This document shows positions 1 through 13,960 of a DNA stretch of 64,000 bases, piece after piece (positions within the stretch are counted from its first letter, which is position 1; each line of letters starts with the position of its first letter). A program made the position numbers and the translations under genes. The notes below the pieces were generated by a model. That model made no database searches. It was not told the origin of the DNA and saw nothing but the letters and a program-made list of their open reading frames with translations. Source of the DNA: Dromiciops gliroides (Eukaryota > Chordata > Mammalia > Microbiotheria > Microbiotheriidae); NCBI RefSeq assembly GCF_019393635.1, contig NC_057861.1:78437327-78501326 (forward strand), read 5' to 3'.

Positions 1-506
1 CACTGTGGGAATTTGGTTTTGCTTGATTATAAATCTTAATTGGAAGATCTTTTTTTTTCCTTTTTTTTTTTTTTTTAGGGGTCAAGCTTGTAGGGTGGCA
101 GGAGGATGAGAGGAGATAGGGATAGATAGCCAAAAAAAAAAAAAAGAAAAGTGTAACAATGAGACATCGTTTTTAAAAAAATACAGAGAACAGAGAATAA
201 AAAATATGCCAGATCAAAGCACAGATAAGCATGACAAAATAAATGAGTCACTGGGCTTCTACTAAAAACTTTCTCTATTCCCAACCACAAGAAAGTTCCT
301 ATTGAGTGGAGAACTTTCTTCTCTATAGCATTCTCCAGTGCTACTTTGGAGCTGGTCTGAGTTAGGGGTGGGGACTGGCCTTATTTCCCCTATATTAGCA
401 ATCCTTTCTTTCCCATGTGTATTTGAATTATAGAAGTCTTTCAAAATCATTCTTTGATCAATTTTTATCTAGCCCCTGGGGGAAAAAAAACCCCACATCT
501 GGTGAC
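1..506. other. Intron of gene 1, no feature recognised
   Basis: This stretch precedes the finger exon of gene 1 and is presumably intronic. It contains a T-rich run near 51-76 and an A-rich run near 131-150. I recognise no exon and no clear transposon in it. Short open frames on the minus strand here have no motif and look like chance. Confidence 0.5.
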
Positions 507-523
507 TAGAAACTCATTATCTT

Positions 524-1035
524 TTTTTTTTATAAAAGTATTTTATTATTTTCCAGTTACATATAAGGATAGTTTTTTTTTTGTTTTTTTTAGTGAGGCT
601 ATTGGGGTTAAGTGACTTGCCCAAGGTCACACAGCTAGTAAGTGTTAAATGTCTGAGGCCGGATTTGAACTCAGGTACTCCTGACTCCAGGGCCAGTGCT
701 CTATCCACTGCACCACCTAGCTGCCCCAAGGATAGTTTTCAACATTTTTTTCATAGGATTTTTATTTCCAAATTTTTCTCCCACCCTCCCTTCCCTCTTT
801 CCTCCCCAAGAAGGAAAGCAATCTGATATAGGTTATATATGTGTAATCACATTAAGCATATTTCTGCATTAGTCATATTGTGAAAGAAGAATCAGAGCAC
901 AAGGGAAAACCTCAAAAAAGAAGGGGAAAAAAACAGCCCAAAAGTTGAAACAGTATGGTTCAGTCTGCATTAAGAATCCACAGTTCTTCTTTCTGGATGT
1001 TGAGAACATTTTCTATCATGAGTTCGTTGAAATTG
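524..1035 (-). mobile_element. 5'-truncated L1 fragment (3' UTR), minus strand
   Basis: The sequence matches the L1 3' end seen also at 24991, 32920 and, in plus sense, at 43814. It is inserted in reverse and begins with the T-rich complement of the A tail. A 17-bp target-site duplication, TAGAAACTCATTATCTT, lies at 507-523 and again at 1036-1052, which fixes the ends. A SINE is nested inside it at 573-727. Confidence 0.85.
573..727 (-). mobile_element. WSINE1/Mar1-like SINE nested in L1
   Basis: Full-length tRNA-derived SINE in reverse, from a T tail to the complement of the GGGGCAGCTAGG head. AAGGATAG flanks it on both sides (565-572 and 728-735) as a target-site duplication. It interrupts the L1 fragment, so it is the younger insertion. 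Confidence 0.9.
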
Positions 1036-1052
1036 TAGAAACTCATTATCTT

Positions 1053-3362
<2,310 letters not shown>

Positions 3363-3600
3363 TATGAAAACCTTCTGATAATTTAAGCCATATAAAGTTG
3401 CCTGGAAAGAAACTGAATGAATGTGATAAGTATAGGAAAGCCTCAGACTGGAATTCACACCTTAATCTACATTAGAAAACAAATATTTGAGAAACCCCCT
3501 CTAAATATAATGCATGCCAACAAACCTGCACTTGTAGCATCAAAAAATCATTTCTAGATCTCACAGATTTTCAGAAGGCATCTTATCCCAACCTGTAAAT
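3363..3600 (+). other. 3' UTR of gene 1 with a decayed zinc finger
   Basis: Downstream of the stop, about 3400-3495 still aligns to a finger unit: a linker-like GGAAAGAAACTG, then AATGAATGTGAT, AAAGCCTCAGACTGG and CACCTTAATCTACATTAG. It contains stops and substitutions. The ancestral array was therefore longer at its C-terminal end. No convincing polyadenylation signal was picked out. Confidence 0.6.
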
Positions 3601-4680
3601 GAAAAGGAATCTTCCTACACTATCCCTGTCAAAGAGTTATCCAAGCTCTGTTTAGAGACCTCCAGTGATAGAGATTCTCCTGCCTCCTGAGGCAGCTTAT
3701 TACCCTTTTAGAACAACATTTTCTTATGAAGTTTTTTCCTTACATTGAGCCAAAATCTGCCTTTGTGCAACTTTAAGCCATTGCTCCTAGTTCTACTTTG
3801 GTGCCAAACAACAAATTTAGTCCCTTTTCCCCATTTTAGCTCTTCTTGATACTTTAGGTCAGCTATGATGTCTTTCCCAAAGTTTGATTTTTCCAGATAA
3901 GTGGTTCTTTTCAGCGGTTGCTCAATGTTTTTATTTTTGAAGGGCTTCTGGCTGGTGCAGTGAATAAATCACCAGCCCTGGATTCAGGAGGACCTGAGTT
4001 CAAATGCAGCCTCAGACACGTGATATGCACTAGCTGTGTGACCCTGGGCAAGTCACTTAACCATCATTGCCCTGCCAAAAAAAAAGTTTTAATTTTTAAT
4101 ATGGTAAATATCAGTGGACATAACCTATATATAAACAAAGCTCTTTGGGGGGAGTCCCTAATACTTTTTAAGAGTGGTGCTGATGCCAAAAAGTTTTAGA
4201 ACCACTGCACTAAACATTCTTCAACTGAATTGAAGTTATCTATATTCTCCCCACTGTCCTGTTTGCCCTGTCTCATAAACCAGTCCAATTTTTCAATGTT
4301 CTTCCAAAAATATGGTACCTAGAAGTGAATACAATAGTCCTGATGAGGTCATGCCTTTATTCAGCCTAATATTGTGTTAGCATTTTTGTTAGATATTTTA
4401 GTTATTTTGGGGTGCTGAATCACTTTGTTGACTTGCTAAGTTTTCAATCCACCAAAGCCCTTAAATATTTTTCATGTGAATTGTTGTCTAACCATCTCTT
4501 TTAATTTTATATTTATATAACTGGTAACCAAATGTAGGACTTTATATTTATTTATATTAAATTTCATCTTATTAGAGTTGGTACCACATTATAGCCTGAG
4601 ACCTTTTTGAATCCTGACTCAGACACCCAAAGTTTTAGTTATCCCTCCCATGTAAAAAACAAAAGAAAAAAAAAAACAGT
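3600..4680 (-). mobile_element. Ancient CR1/L3-type LINE fragment, interrupted by a SINE
   Basis: Read in reverse, this resembles the 3' ORF2 region of mammalian CR1/L3 LINEs. Diagnostic phrases on the plus strand are CATTGCTCCTAGTTCTACTTTG, GAAGTGAATACAATAGTCCTGATGAGG (both shortened here in meaning, around 3779 and 4325) and TTAAATTTCATCTTATTAG near 4557. It is split by a SINE at 3942-4087. It is old and has no open frame. Confidence 0.7.
3942..4087 (+). mobile_element. WSINE1/Mar1-like SINE
   Basis: Diverged plus-strand copy. It has CTGGATTCAGGAGGACCTGA and CTGGGCAAGTCACTTAACC followed by an A run. It lies within the CR1/L3 fragment, and its head is mutated. Confidence 0.85.
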
Positions 4681-5470
4681 GACATGAAATCCATATGTAT
4701 AATGTTTATAGCTTTGTTAAATGTTAGGGTCTATATTGTAACAAAATATGATTAAATCCTTTAAACTTCTCATAGGAAGGGCTCCCATCTGTTTAGAACA
4801 CCGGATATGAAAGAAAAAAGTATGACAAATATATTCTCTTTAATCTTAAACATATAAGGCCTTCTGGCCTCTGCTTCTCATTTGATGCATCTCAATACTC
4901 TTTTTTGCTCTAAGTTCAGCAGTCATTTATTTTGTGCCTTTTATGTACAAAGTACTATTAGGCACCAAGGGAGATTAGATCATTGCTATAAATTTTTTCA
5001 TATAAATGGCACTCAAAACTTCTCCCCTCTTGGAGCTACCCTCTTACAATAAGCATGTAATAGTTATAATGTAAAATATAATAGAATTATGCTCTATGCT
5101 AAGCAAATTTGAATAGTCTTGCCATCTCCCACACATAAACCTTATTCCTTTTCCCCTGTTTTTGTAACTCTTTTTGCCCACACTGAGATGAATGCCTACT
5201 GTCTCCCCAACAATCAGAGCTCTGTCCTGGGCCCTCCTCATTCTAAACTCACCCTTGGTGATCATATTTCCTATGAGTTCATTTATCTCTATGCAGGTGA
5301 ATCCCAGATTTTATACATACACATACAAATATACAAATATATACACATGCACACATAGGTATGTATGTGTCTACACATACATAGTCTCCAAACCACAGCC
5401 TTTCCTGAACTCCTATCCGATGTCACCAATTGCTTATTGGACATTTTGAATTTGACATCCCATAAACATC
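4680..5470 (+). repeat. Intergenic stretch: ancient repeat and L2 fragment with a short microsatellite
   Basis: About 4905-5030 belongs to a dispersed ancient repeat (core TATGTACAAAGTACTATTAGGCACC-like, see 59165). About 5130-5470 resembles L2 in plus sense (phrases near GATCATATTTCCTATG and AATTGCTTATTGGACATT). An ACATACAAATATA-type microsatellite sits at about 5315-5385. No gene was recognised. Confidence 0.5.
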
Positions 5471-5530
5471 TCAAACTCAACATTAAGAAGCAGCATAGTA
5501 TAATGGATAGACTACTTGGTATAAAGCCAG

Positions 5531-6109
5531 TGTGAGAAACCAGTGCAGACCACCCTCTCAAAATAAGTTCTTTCAGAGGCAGCGTTAGTATGACAAAAGC
5601 CTTTTATTGCATTCTCATGAGAATGGGGCACCCACAGTAAAGTCATTTAGGGAGTGTCAATGCTGAAAGGCCTCAGCTCGTATTTATCCTAGGCTAAGAC
5701 TGGGCAAGTCCCTCCCCTGAGCCACTATAGGTTGCTAGGCTCAGCTTCACAATCTCCCCAGAAGAGTAATAACTAAATCCTCCTTGATATGTTACCCCTC
5801 CTATACACATACACCTTCATGCAACCCATGATCAAAAATGGGGTGGAGATTTTTGACAGGGGAGGAGAAGTTAATATTCATAAGTTTATTAAGCAAGCGC
5901 AGTAGTGACTAGGGCTGAACTTTTACTTACTTTTACTAGAGCACTGGTGAGAGCTCAAACTGGTTCCTATTTCTAACCCTGAAAAACATACTTTTCTCTT
6001 TCTTGAGTTGGTATAATTTACTAGATAATATTGCCCTGCTGTTCATTATATGGGCATGCTTTTCCCTGAGAAGATTCCACCATGTATCAAGCTATTACTA
6101 TTTCCCACA
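5531..6109 (-). mobile_element. Solo LTR of an endogenous retrovirus inserted in a MIR-type SINE
   Basis: A 579-bp block begins TGTGAGAAAC and ends TTTCCCACA, the TG...CA termini of an LTR. The four bases before it (CCAG, 5527-5530) and after it (CTAG, 6110-6113) fit a 4-bp duplication with one change. Removing the block joins the two halves of a tRNA-SINE (...ATAAAGCCAG / GAAGATCTGGG...). The complement of a polyadenylation signal (CTTTTATTGC, about 5599) puts the LTR on the minus strand. There is no internal retroviral sequence. Confidence 0.75.
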
Positions 6110-6169
6110 CTAGGAAGATCTGGGTTCAAATCCCAGCTTAAATAGCTCTAATCTATGAATCAGAGATTC

Positions 6170-6960
6170 TAGAATCCCTCTTCTCAACTTCCCTATTTCT
6201 TTCAAAGGCACTGCCATCCTAACTCAGATTCACAACCCCAGAGTCAACCTTCCCTCCTCACTCTGCCTCATCTCACATATCCAATCAGTTTCCAAGTCTG
6301 CAACATCTCTCAAATTTATTCCCCACCTCTTTACTTTATAGGTACTTCCCAAATTCAGAATTATCACCTCTCACTGGGACAATTGCAGTAGTTTTATTGG
6401 TCTTCCCCTCTGCATTTTTGCCACATTTTCCAAAGTGATATTCCTAAAACAGGTATGACCTCTCCTACTCAATAAACACCAGTGGCACCCTGTAATTTCT
6501 CCCCTCCATAATTTCTAATATCAAATGCGAATTCCTCTAGTATTTAAAGCTCTTTATAACTGGGCTCTAATCTATCTTTCCAGGCTTACAGTACAATAGA
6601 CCCCTTCTTTATTCTAACGTCCAGACAGACTGACATTACTGTTCTTCCACATGACATTCTATTTCCCATCTCCTTACTTTTGTAAGACTGTCCCTCATAC
6701 TTGGAATGCAGCCCTTCATCTGTGCTTCTTAAAATCCCTAGCTTTTAAGGCTCATATCAGTGTCACCTCCTACATGAAGTCTTTCTTGATCCCTTGAGCT
6801 GTTAATACTTCTCAAAATTACATTGTATTGTACATGTGTACAGGTTTTCTCCCTTGATAGAATGTAAGCTCCTTGAGAACATGGAATGTTTTTTCATATT
6901 CTTAGCACCTAACAATTGCCTATATAAGTAGAAACTTAATAAGTGCTTATTGAATGATTA
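6170..6960 (+). mobile_element. L2 LINE 3' region
   Basis: Plus-sense L2: short phrases such as CACTGGGACAATTGCAGTAG, CACCCTGTAATTTCTCCC, TCCTACATGAAGTCTTTCTT and GAATGTAAGCTCCTTGAGAAC follow in the order typical of the L2 3' end. It ends with TTAATAAGTGCTTATTGAATGA. Ancient and non-coding now. Confidence 0.75.
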
Positions 6961-7009
6961 AAAAATTCGGTTTCCATCCAGTCCAATACATATGCAAAAA
7001 TAATCCCTA

Positions 7010-8330
7010 CTGTAACTTAGCTGACAAATAGTGATACAGCTGCTTGAAGACCACTAATGAGGGGAAATAACTTCCTGAGGCAGTCCATTCTGCTGATTCT
7101 TAGTAAGCTTTCTTGACATCAAGGCTAAATCAGCCTCTGCAACTTTCACTTCTTGCTCTTTATTATGCCCCCTGGGGAACAAACAGAATAAGTCTAATCT
7201 CTCTTCCACATACCAACCCTTCCAATACTTGAAGACATTTGTCATGTCTTCTCCAGGCTAAACATCAATTAACGACTCAGTCAACAAGCATTTATTAAGC
7301 ACTTATTATATGTCATGCACTTGGTTAAGCACTAGGCAAACAAAAAGCAAACAGTCTCTTTCCTCAAGAAGCTTACATCCTAATTGGGGAGAAAACCTGT
7401 ACATAAATATATACACAATACATATGGAATGGATTAAAGGTAGCTTTAAAGGGGAGGGCACGTTTAGTATCTGAGGAGCCTTCTTGCAGAAGGTGGGGAG
7501 AAGATGAAACTCATGATGAATGGCCTCATTTTTTAATTTAAGTATAAGGAGAGGTCCATAGCTGAAAGAATAGAAGAAAGGATACTGTGTTAGCTTGAGA
7601 AGAGAAGAGAAAGTTTAGTAAAGTTGTGAATGGGATAGATAATTGATTAGGGAAGAATAGAACATCCTCAGTTCCTTCAGTCAGCAACCATTTATTAATG
7701 GTTGCCAGGCACTGTGCTACATCTGCGGTTACAATGACAGAAATGAAATAGTTCTGCCATCAAGGCGTTTGTGATCCTCATGTGACATACCCAAGGAATT
7801 TCACCATCCTGGTTGCCTTCCCCTGGATACTCTTTCTAGCTCATCCATATTCTCAAACTGTGGTGCCCAAGGCTTAATGCTGTGTTCCAGATGGAGTCTA
7901 ACCAGGGCAGAGTAGAGAGGGACTATCACCTCCTTAGTCCTAAAAAGCCCCAAATAACATTTTTGGCAGCCACATCACAATACTGACTCAGTGAGCTTTA
8001 TTCTACTAAAATCTCCCTATCCTTTATAAACAAACTACTATCTAACCATGCTTTCCCTAACCTATACTTCTGAAGTTAATTTTGTTAAACCAAGTGCAAG
8101 GCTTTCTATTTATCCCTCCTGGATTTCATCTTAGTAGATTCAGTCCAATATGTTAAACTGTCAGAATCTTTGTGGTTTCTGATTCTGCCATCCAGTGTAT
8201 TAACTATTCTTCCCATCTTTGAGACATCTGCAAATTTGTTGAGCGTGCTGTCTTTGCCTTCAAGTCATGGATGAAAATATTATACAGCATAGGACCAGAC
8301 ACATCCCTAGAAAAGGATTTGAAGGATCTC
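7010..8330 (-). mobile_element. CR1/L3 LINE fragment in two pieces with an intervening ancient repeat
   Basis: 7010-7265 and about 7785-8330 together read as reverse-sense CR1/L3 (AACAGAATAAGTCTAATC, then TGGTGCCCAAGGCTTAATGC, GCAAATTTGTTGAG). Between them, about 7270-7770, lie two copies of the dispersed CATTTATTAAGCACTTATTA-type repeat. No gene. Confidence 0.65.
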
Positions 8331-9640
8331 CCTCCACCTGTTCCACCCCATCTTCTCCAAACTTCAGGATTCTTCAGGCCAGGGGCTGAGGTGTATGTTC
8401 TGTTTGTTGCCTGTGAAAACTGCACCCCTTACAACTGAAAGGGAGAAGCCTGAGGCAGAGCCTCCCTGCTGCCCTGTGTACCTGCACAAAGATCCAGGGA
8501 TTCAGACTCCTCTCCTGGGAGGCCTTTAGTCTACAAAAAAATTTAATTCAACAGATATTTATTAAGTCGTAGTCTGAAGAGTCCTGGGCTCCATGCTGAA
8601 CATTGAAAAGAAGGCAAGAAATGACGGTTGTTAAGGAATTTATTATTATATGGAGGGGCCTGAAACACCTATGTCCATTAATGTCAATACAAGTTCTAAT
8701 GAGAAGAATGCATAGGAGAGGTCAACGTGAGAGGCCTGAGAAATTTGCTGAGGGAAATCTTTCTCTCTCCCAGCTTATCTGTTCTTTAGGGCACAACTCC
8801 ACACCACCTCAATGCAACAGTTCAATACAATGTAATGCAGTAAACATTTGTTAAGCATCTAATATGCATAAGATGGAAGGCTTTTGGTGTAGTGGATGGA
8901 AGGCTGGTTTTGAAGTGAGAAAGACCTCAATTCAAGTCCTGCCTCTGATCCATACTGGCTATGTGACCATAGACAACTGATTTGACTCCTTGCCCAAGGT
9001 AACTCACTCATACTATGTAATGGAAGAGTTGATGATATGTATGGAGAAAGTTTCCATACTGGAATTCCCTACACTGATTATGTCATTAGTCTGGACCAAA
9101 AAAAAAAAAAAAAAAAAGACAAGGCACAGAATAGAGAGATTAAAAACAAAACAGACTCTGCTCTCAAGAAACATATCTTACTGGGAGGAGTACAAATACA
9201 TTCAAGAAATTGTGTTTGGTAATGTTTTAATAACAGGAAAAGAAACAGAACAGGAAAAGTGGAAGAAGGGCTATGCCTGGGACACACTGAAGCTCCTGTA
9301 AGGAGGGGAGGCCCAGAGCAAAGGCCCCATTTCATTCTAACCCCAAGCACTGGCTGGAACTAGACCTGGCTCAGAATAGAACGCCTTGGGCCATTGCTTA
9401 CCTCGTTCATGGCTCTTCACTGAGACCTGCTTGCCATTCCCTTTGAGTAAACCTAGGATATTAAATCATGAAAACCTATGCTCCTTATGACTGCTGGATC
9501 CCAGATGAATTGTCCCTTCCTGAATCCCATATCTGGTGCTCATCTGTTTGACCTTGGCTTACCAGGAATCCTCTACTCCTGACTACATCCCCATGGTTAG
9601 GTTTTTCTATGATGAGTAGCATATAAAATTATTGCTCTGT
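8330..9640. other. Intergenic stretch with a diverged tRNA-SINE and a poly(A) run
   Basis: A MIR-like tRNA-SINE in plus sense occupies about 8876-9000 (GGTGTAGTGGATGGAAGG, then TCAATTCAAGTCCTGCC). A run of about 19 A occurs near 9099-9118. The remaining sequence was not identified and shows no exon-like structure. Confidence 0.5.
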
Positions 9641-10400
9641 TCAATCCATGGTTACAGAATTATAATATTTCAGAGTTAGGACCACAGAGAACAAGTAGTC
9701 CAATATATGCCCAAAGAAGAATCCCCTCTGTATTATCCCTGACATACTTATTCTGCCTCCACTTGAATAACTCTGAAGGTGAGGACTTTATTACCTGATA
9801 AAGTAGCCCATTCCATTTTTCAATAGTATTGTTAGGAATTTTTTTATCAATATGAGGAAAATCTACATTTCCATAGCTTCTATCCCTTGCTTCTGGATCT
9901 GCTTTCTGGGTCCAAGCAAAACAAATATAACTCATGTTCTTTAGGTCAACCTTTCAATCAATAAGCATTTATTAAATGTCTACTATGTGCCAGGCACTGT
10001 GTTCCAGATATGTGAAGACATCTATAATGTTTCCTCCTAAGTCATCTTTTATCCAGTTGCTTTAACTAGCCATTCCATCATCTCACTAGTTGCTAACATA
10101 GAAGCCCTTACTTTCTTGACCTTTTTGACCTGAAAACTCTTATCCCTGAGTAATCCCCACTAATTTCTCCAGTTCTCCACCAAGACTGCTGAGCATTACT
10201 GAAGAATATTTAAAAATTGAACTATTTTCACACACTACAAATTCATTATACATAACCTCAACTGGACCAACTTGCTTGGCAATTATCCTATTGCCTAATT
10301 ATTTTTTTCCATAGTGACTATTTCAAATCTTTTTTTCCCTTTCATCTCACTATCAACCCTGCCCCCCAAGTCCTTTTATTACAGCAGATGACCTATCCTC
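9640..10400 (-). mobile_element. CR1/L3 LINE fragment and L2-like sequence
   Basis: 9660-9945 and about 10010-10240 read as reverse CR1/L3. A short copy of the CATTTATTAAATGTCTACTA repeat sits at about 9955-10005. From about 10240 to 10400 the sequence is pyrimidine-rich and not identified. Confidence 0.55.
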
Positions 10401-10417
10401 CTGCCTCATTGAGTTTG

Positions 10418-10565
10418 TTTGTTTGTTTTTTGCGGGGCAGTGGGGGTTAAGTGACTTGCCCAGGGTCACACAGCTAGTAAGTCAAGTGTCTGAGGCCGAA
10501 TCTGAACTCAAGTCCTCCTGAATCCAGGGCCGGTGCTTTATCCACTGCGCCACCTAGCCACCCAC
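10418..10565 (-). mobile_element. WSINE1/Mar1-like SINE
   Basis: Reverse SINE copy. The 14-bp duplication CCTCATTGAGTTTG is at 10404-10417 and 10566-10579. Confidence 0.9.
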
Positions 10566-10695
10566 CCTCATTGAGTTTGAGGCCATCTTTTAGGAGTTAC
10601 CTTAGCTCTCAATTCCTCCAGATTTCTGACCATCATCATCCTCTCTTTACTCTATACTTCTTCCTCAGAGTCACAGAAAAAAAGATCTAAAATCT

Positions 10696-10840
10696 TTTTT
10701 TTTTTTTTAGGCAATTGGGGTTAAGTGACTTGCCCAGGGTCACACAGCTAATAAGTGTTAAGTGTCTGAGGCCGGATTTGAACTCAGGTCCTCCTGACTC
10801 CAGGGTCGGTGCTCTATCCACTGTGCCACCTAGCTGCCCC
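10696..10840 (-). mobile_element. WSINE1/Mar1-like SINE
   Basis: Reverse SINE copy. A perfect 15-bp duplication, AAAGATCTAAAATCT, is at 10681-10695 and 10841-10855. Confidence 0.93.
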
Positions 10841-11122
10841 AAAGATCTAAAATCTAAGGCTAATACTTTACCTAGATCCTTAACCCCATCCTTGCTTATC
10901 TCCTATATTACACCAGAAGTCATTGCCTTTCTAATGGATCATGAAAATGGTATTGAAAGGACTTTACATACTGCTGTTTATCATGTAGGGTAGTGTAAGG
11001 CACTCAGATATTAAGGAGGAAGGACAATGATACTGCTGGATTAAGTATGTTCTATGTGATCCTATGAAGATTTTCCAAATTCTCTGGAAGATGTCTGGAA
11101 TTTTGGTTGCAGACCATTTCTG

Positions 11123-11291
11123 GTTTGGGGGTTTTTTTGGTTTTGTTTTTTTGCAAGGAAGTGAGGGTTAAGTGACTTGCCCAAGGTCACACAGCTAGTA
11201 AGTGTCAAGTGTCTGAGGCTGGATTTGAACTCAGGTACTCCTGAATCCAGGGCCAGTGCTTTATCCACTATGGTACCTAGCTGTCCCTTGG
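11123..11291 (-). mobile_element. WSINE1/Mar1-like SINE
   Basis: Reverse SINE copy with a G/T-rich complement of its tail. AGACCATTTCTG is duplicated at 11111-11122 and 11292-11303. Confidence 0.9.
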
Positions 11292-11334
11292 AGACCATTT
11301 CTGAAAGGCACTCTGTGTAATTTTCAGGATTTAA

Positions 11335-11990
11335 TTTTTATACTAAACTGCATATACCCTTTGATCTAGCAATAATACTATTAAACCTATATCCCAAAGA
11401 AATTAAAGTAAAAATTACCCACATAGAAAAATATTTATAGCATTTCTTTTTGTACTGACAACTGGAGACTAAAGGGTTGCCCATCAATTGGGGAATGACT
11501 GAACAAATTATGATGTATAAAAGTAATGCACTGTAATGTAATGTTATTTCAGAAATGGGGTGGTTTAAAAAATCTGCAAACATGTATGAATTGATGTAAA
11601 GTGAGTAGAACCTAGAAAACAATTTATACAATAACAACCTTATAAAGAAAAACAACTAAGACTTAATTCTAATCAATGATAGACCATTCACAACACCAGA
11701 GGACCAATGATGAAGTATTATCCAACCTACCTCCTGACAGAGAGGTGATGGACTCAGGATGCAGAATAAGATATCCATTTCTAGGCACAGCCAATGCAGA
11801 AATTTGTATTGCTTAACTATGCATATTTGATACAAAGGTTTTCTTTTAATTTTTTTCAACTGGGAAAAGAGCTGGGATTGATAGTGGAACTAGGTATACA
11901 GTAGGAAGGGAAGCAAGAGAGAAAAAGAGAGAAGAGTGACAGGGAAGGAAAGAAGGAAAGAAAGAAAAGGTATCATTCCCACTCTTGCAC
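11335..11990 (+). mobile_element. Old L1 3' end
   Basis: Plus-sense decayed L1 ORF2 end: CCCATCAATTGGGGAATGAC at about 11481 matches CCCATCAATTGGGGAATGGC of the intact copy at 44252. A 3' UTR and a purine-rich end (about 11905-11970, AGAAGGAAAGAAAG type) follow. Stops interrupt every frame. Confidence 0.75.
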
Positions 11991-12002
11991 TTATCTTCAG
12001 TC

Positions 12003-12372
12003 TGTAACGATTGGAATGATGCCACCTGCTGGAGACTTACTGTAGAAAAGTTCCGCCCATGAAGTGAAAGTCTTTCAGGTCAAGAACATGCGTCTTTTCT
12101 TTGGCATCAAGAAGTGACATTGGCTAGTGGGAGGAAGAAGGGAGGAACCTGGTGCTCTGACTGGGTCTCTTTCCTGAGGACTCAGGTAGAGAAAGGAGCT
12201 AGAAATGCCCTCTCCCTTTAATAGATAGGAATCTAGGCCTTTTCTTCTCTCTTTACCAAATTCTTATTCTTAATAAATGCTTAAAAGTCTAACTCTTGCT
12301 AAAGCTTATAATTTATTGGCGACCACTCATTAGATATTTTAGACAGTTTAGCTAGAATTTTAGCCCTTAACA
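12003..12372 (+). mobile_element. Solo LTR, family A
   Basis: A 370-bp block starts TGTAACGATTGGAATGATGC and ends TTTTAGCCCTTAACA. It contains a polyadenylation signal (CTTAATAAATGC, about 12271). AGTC before and AATC after it may be a 4-bp duplication with one change. Three more copies lie at 19149 (+), 20436 (-) and 22977 (-). No internal retroviral sequence adjoins it. Confidence 0.8.
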
Positions 12373-13960
12373 AATCTCTAGTTATCTACTGGTTGCTTCT
12401 CCACTTCAAATATGCCTTCAAATATTCCCATGTTTCCCCCATCCTCAAAAACCCCTAACTTTTGATTTATTCATCCTTTCTAGCCATTGTTCTATATCTC
12501 TTTCCTTTTTGTGGCTAAACTTCTTGAGGCCATCCATAATGGTTGTCACCACTTTCTTTCCTCTCACTCTCTTTTTACATTCTGACTTCCAACTTCATCA
12601 CTTAACTGAAACTGCTCTTCCAACTTACTAATGATCTCTTGCACCAAATTTAACGAGCTTTTCTAAATCTTATTAATCTTGACCTCTCTTCAGTCTTTAA
12701 AATTGTTCATCACCCTCTTCTCCTTGATACTTTCTTCTTTCTAGGTTTTTGTGTTACTACTGTATTCTGGTTCTCCTTCAACCTATTTAAGCAGTCCTTA
12801 TTTTCCTTTGCTGGATCTTCAAAGTCATGGGAAGAACCTAGCTTATGGCTTCTCAGATACTATTATTCAAATCAATATCTCCTTGGAGGTACTTCTGAGA
12901 TAGATGTGAAGTGGTACAGACTGGTACAATAGGAGTCTGGACTGGGAGTTAGGATAGCTGGTACTGGTCCAATTCTGCTGCTTACTTGGGCCAAGTGACA
13001 CTCCATGCAAATTTCTTTTACTTCACGGAGCATGGAGTAATAGTGGAGAGCCAAAAGAGCAGATAGGTAGGTTGATTTAGATATAGATACAGATATAGAA
13101 AAATATAGATTATATAGAACCTGAGTTGGAAGTCTGGTTCTGTTACTATTTTCTAGCTGTGTAACCATAGGTAAAATGCAGAACTCTGCCCAGTTAAGCA
13201 TGGCATTTTACAATATCCTGTTACTTTTTAGTCCTAAACCCAGTGCTTAGCATAGTCCCTGGCACATAAATGTGTAATGACTACCTGACTGGGCACTTCC
13301 TACTTGCCTCCTGATTCTCTTACATATGCCCGAACTATTGCAATAGCCTGCTGGTTGCTGTCCCTGACACAAGTCTCTCCCTACTCCAGTCCATCCTCCA
13401 CTCAGTTGTCAAAGTGATCTTCTCAAAGTACACTTCTAACCATATCACCTCCCTACTCAATAAATCCCAGTGCCTCTCCTATCACTTTTAGGATCAAATA
13501 TAAAATTCTCTGGCATTCAAAGCCCTTCGCAACTTGGCCCCCTCCTACCTTTCTAATATTTTTACACCTTACTCGCTAGAAATACACTCTGTGATTTAGT
13601 GGCACTGGCTTCCTTGTTCCTTGAACAAGACACTCCATCTCCTGACTGGGCATTTTCACTGGCTGTCCCCCATGCCTGGAATGTTCTCCCATCTCATTTC
13701 TACCTTTTGGGTTCCTTGGCTAAAATTCCACCTTCTGCAGGAAGCCTTTCCTGATGTCCCTTAATTCCCTCAGGTGATCATCTCCAATTTGTCTATAGAT
13801 TGTTTGTTGTTTGCATGTTGAGCTCCTTGAGACCAGGTACTATCTTTTGTCTTTCTTTGTCTCCTTAGCACATAATAAATAGGCAGTTAATAAATGCTTG
13901 TTGACTGACTGACAGCTTCAGTTATACCATGTGTAAAAGGGACCAGGATGAATGATTCTG
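12373..13960 (+). mobile_element. L2 fragments with a MIR-type SINE
   Basis: About 12440-12830 and 13200-13915 read as plus-sense L2 (TTGCAATAGCCTGCTGG, CAGTCCATCCTCCACTC, GAAGCCTTTCCTGATG, AATAAATGCTTGTTGACTGA). About 12900-13180 holds a diverged tRNA-SINE (GGACTGGGAGTTAGGATAGC, TTCTAGCTGTGTAACC). No gene. Confidence 0.65.

Noticed and set aside
517-729. Recurrent small open frames encoding LRHLTLTSCVTLGKSLNP or DLPRVTQLVSVKCLRPDLN
   Set aside because: They occur wherever a WSINE1/Mar1-like SINE is present and are simply the two strands of the SINE translated.
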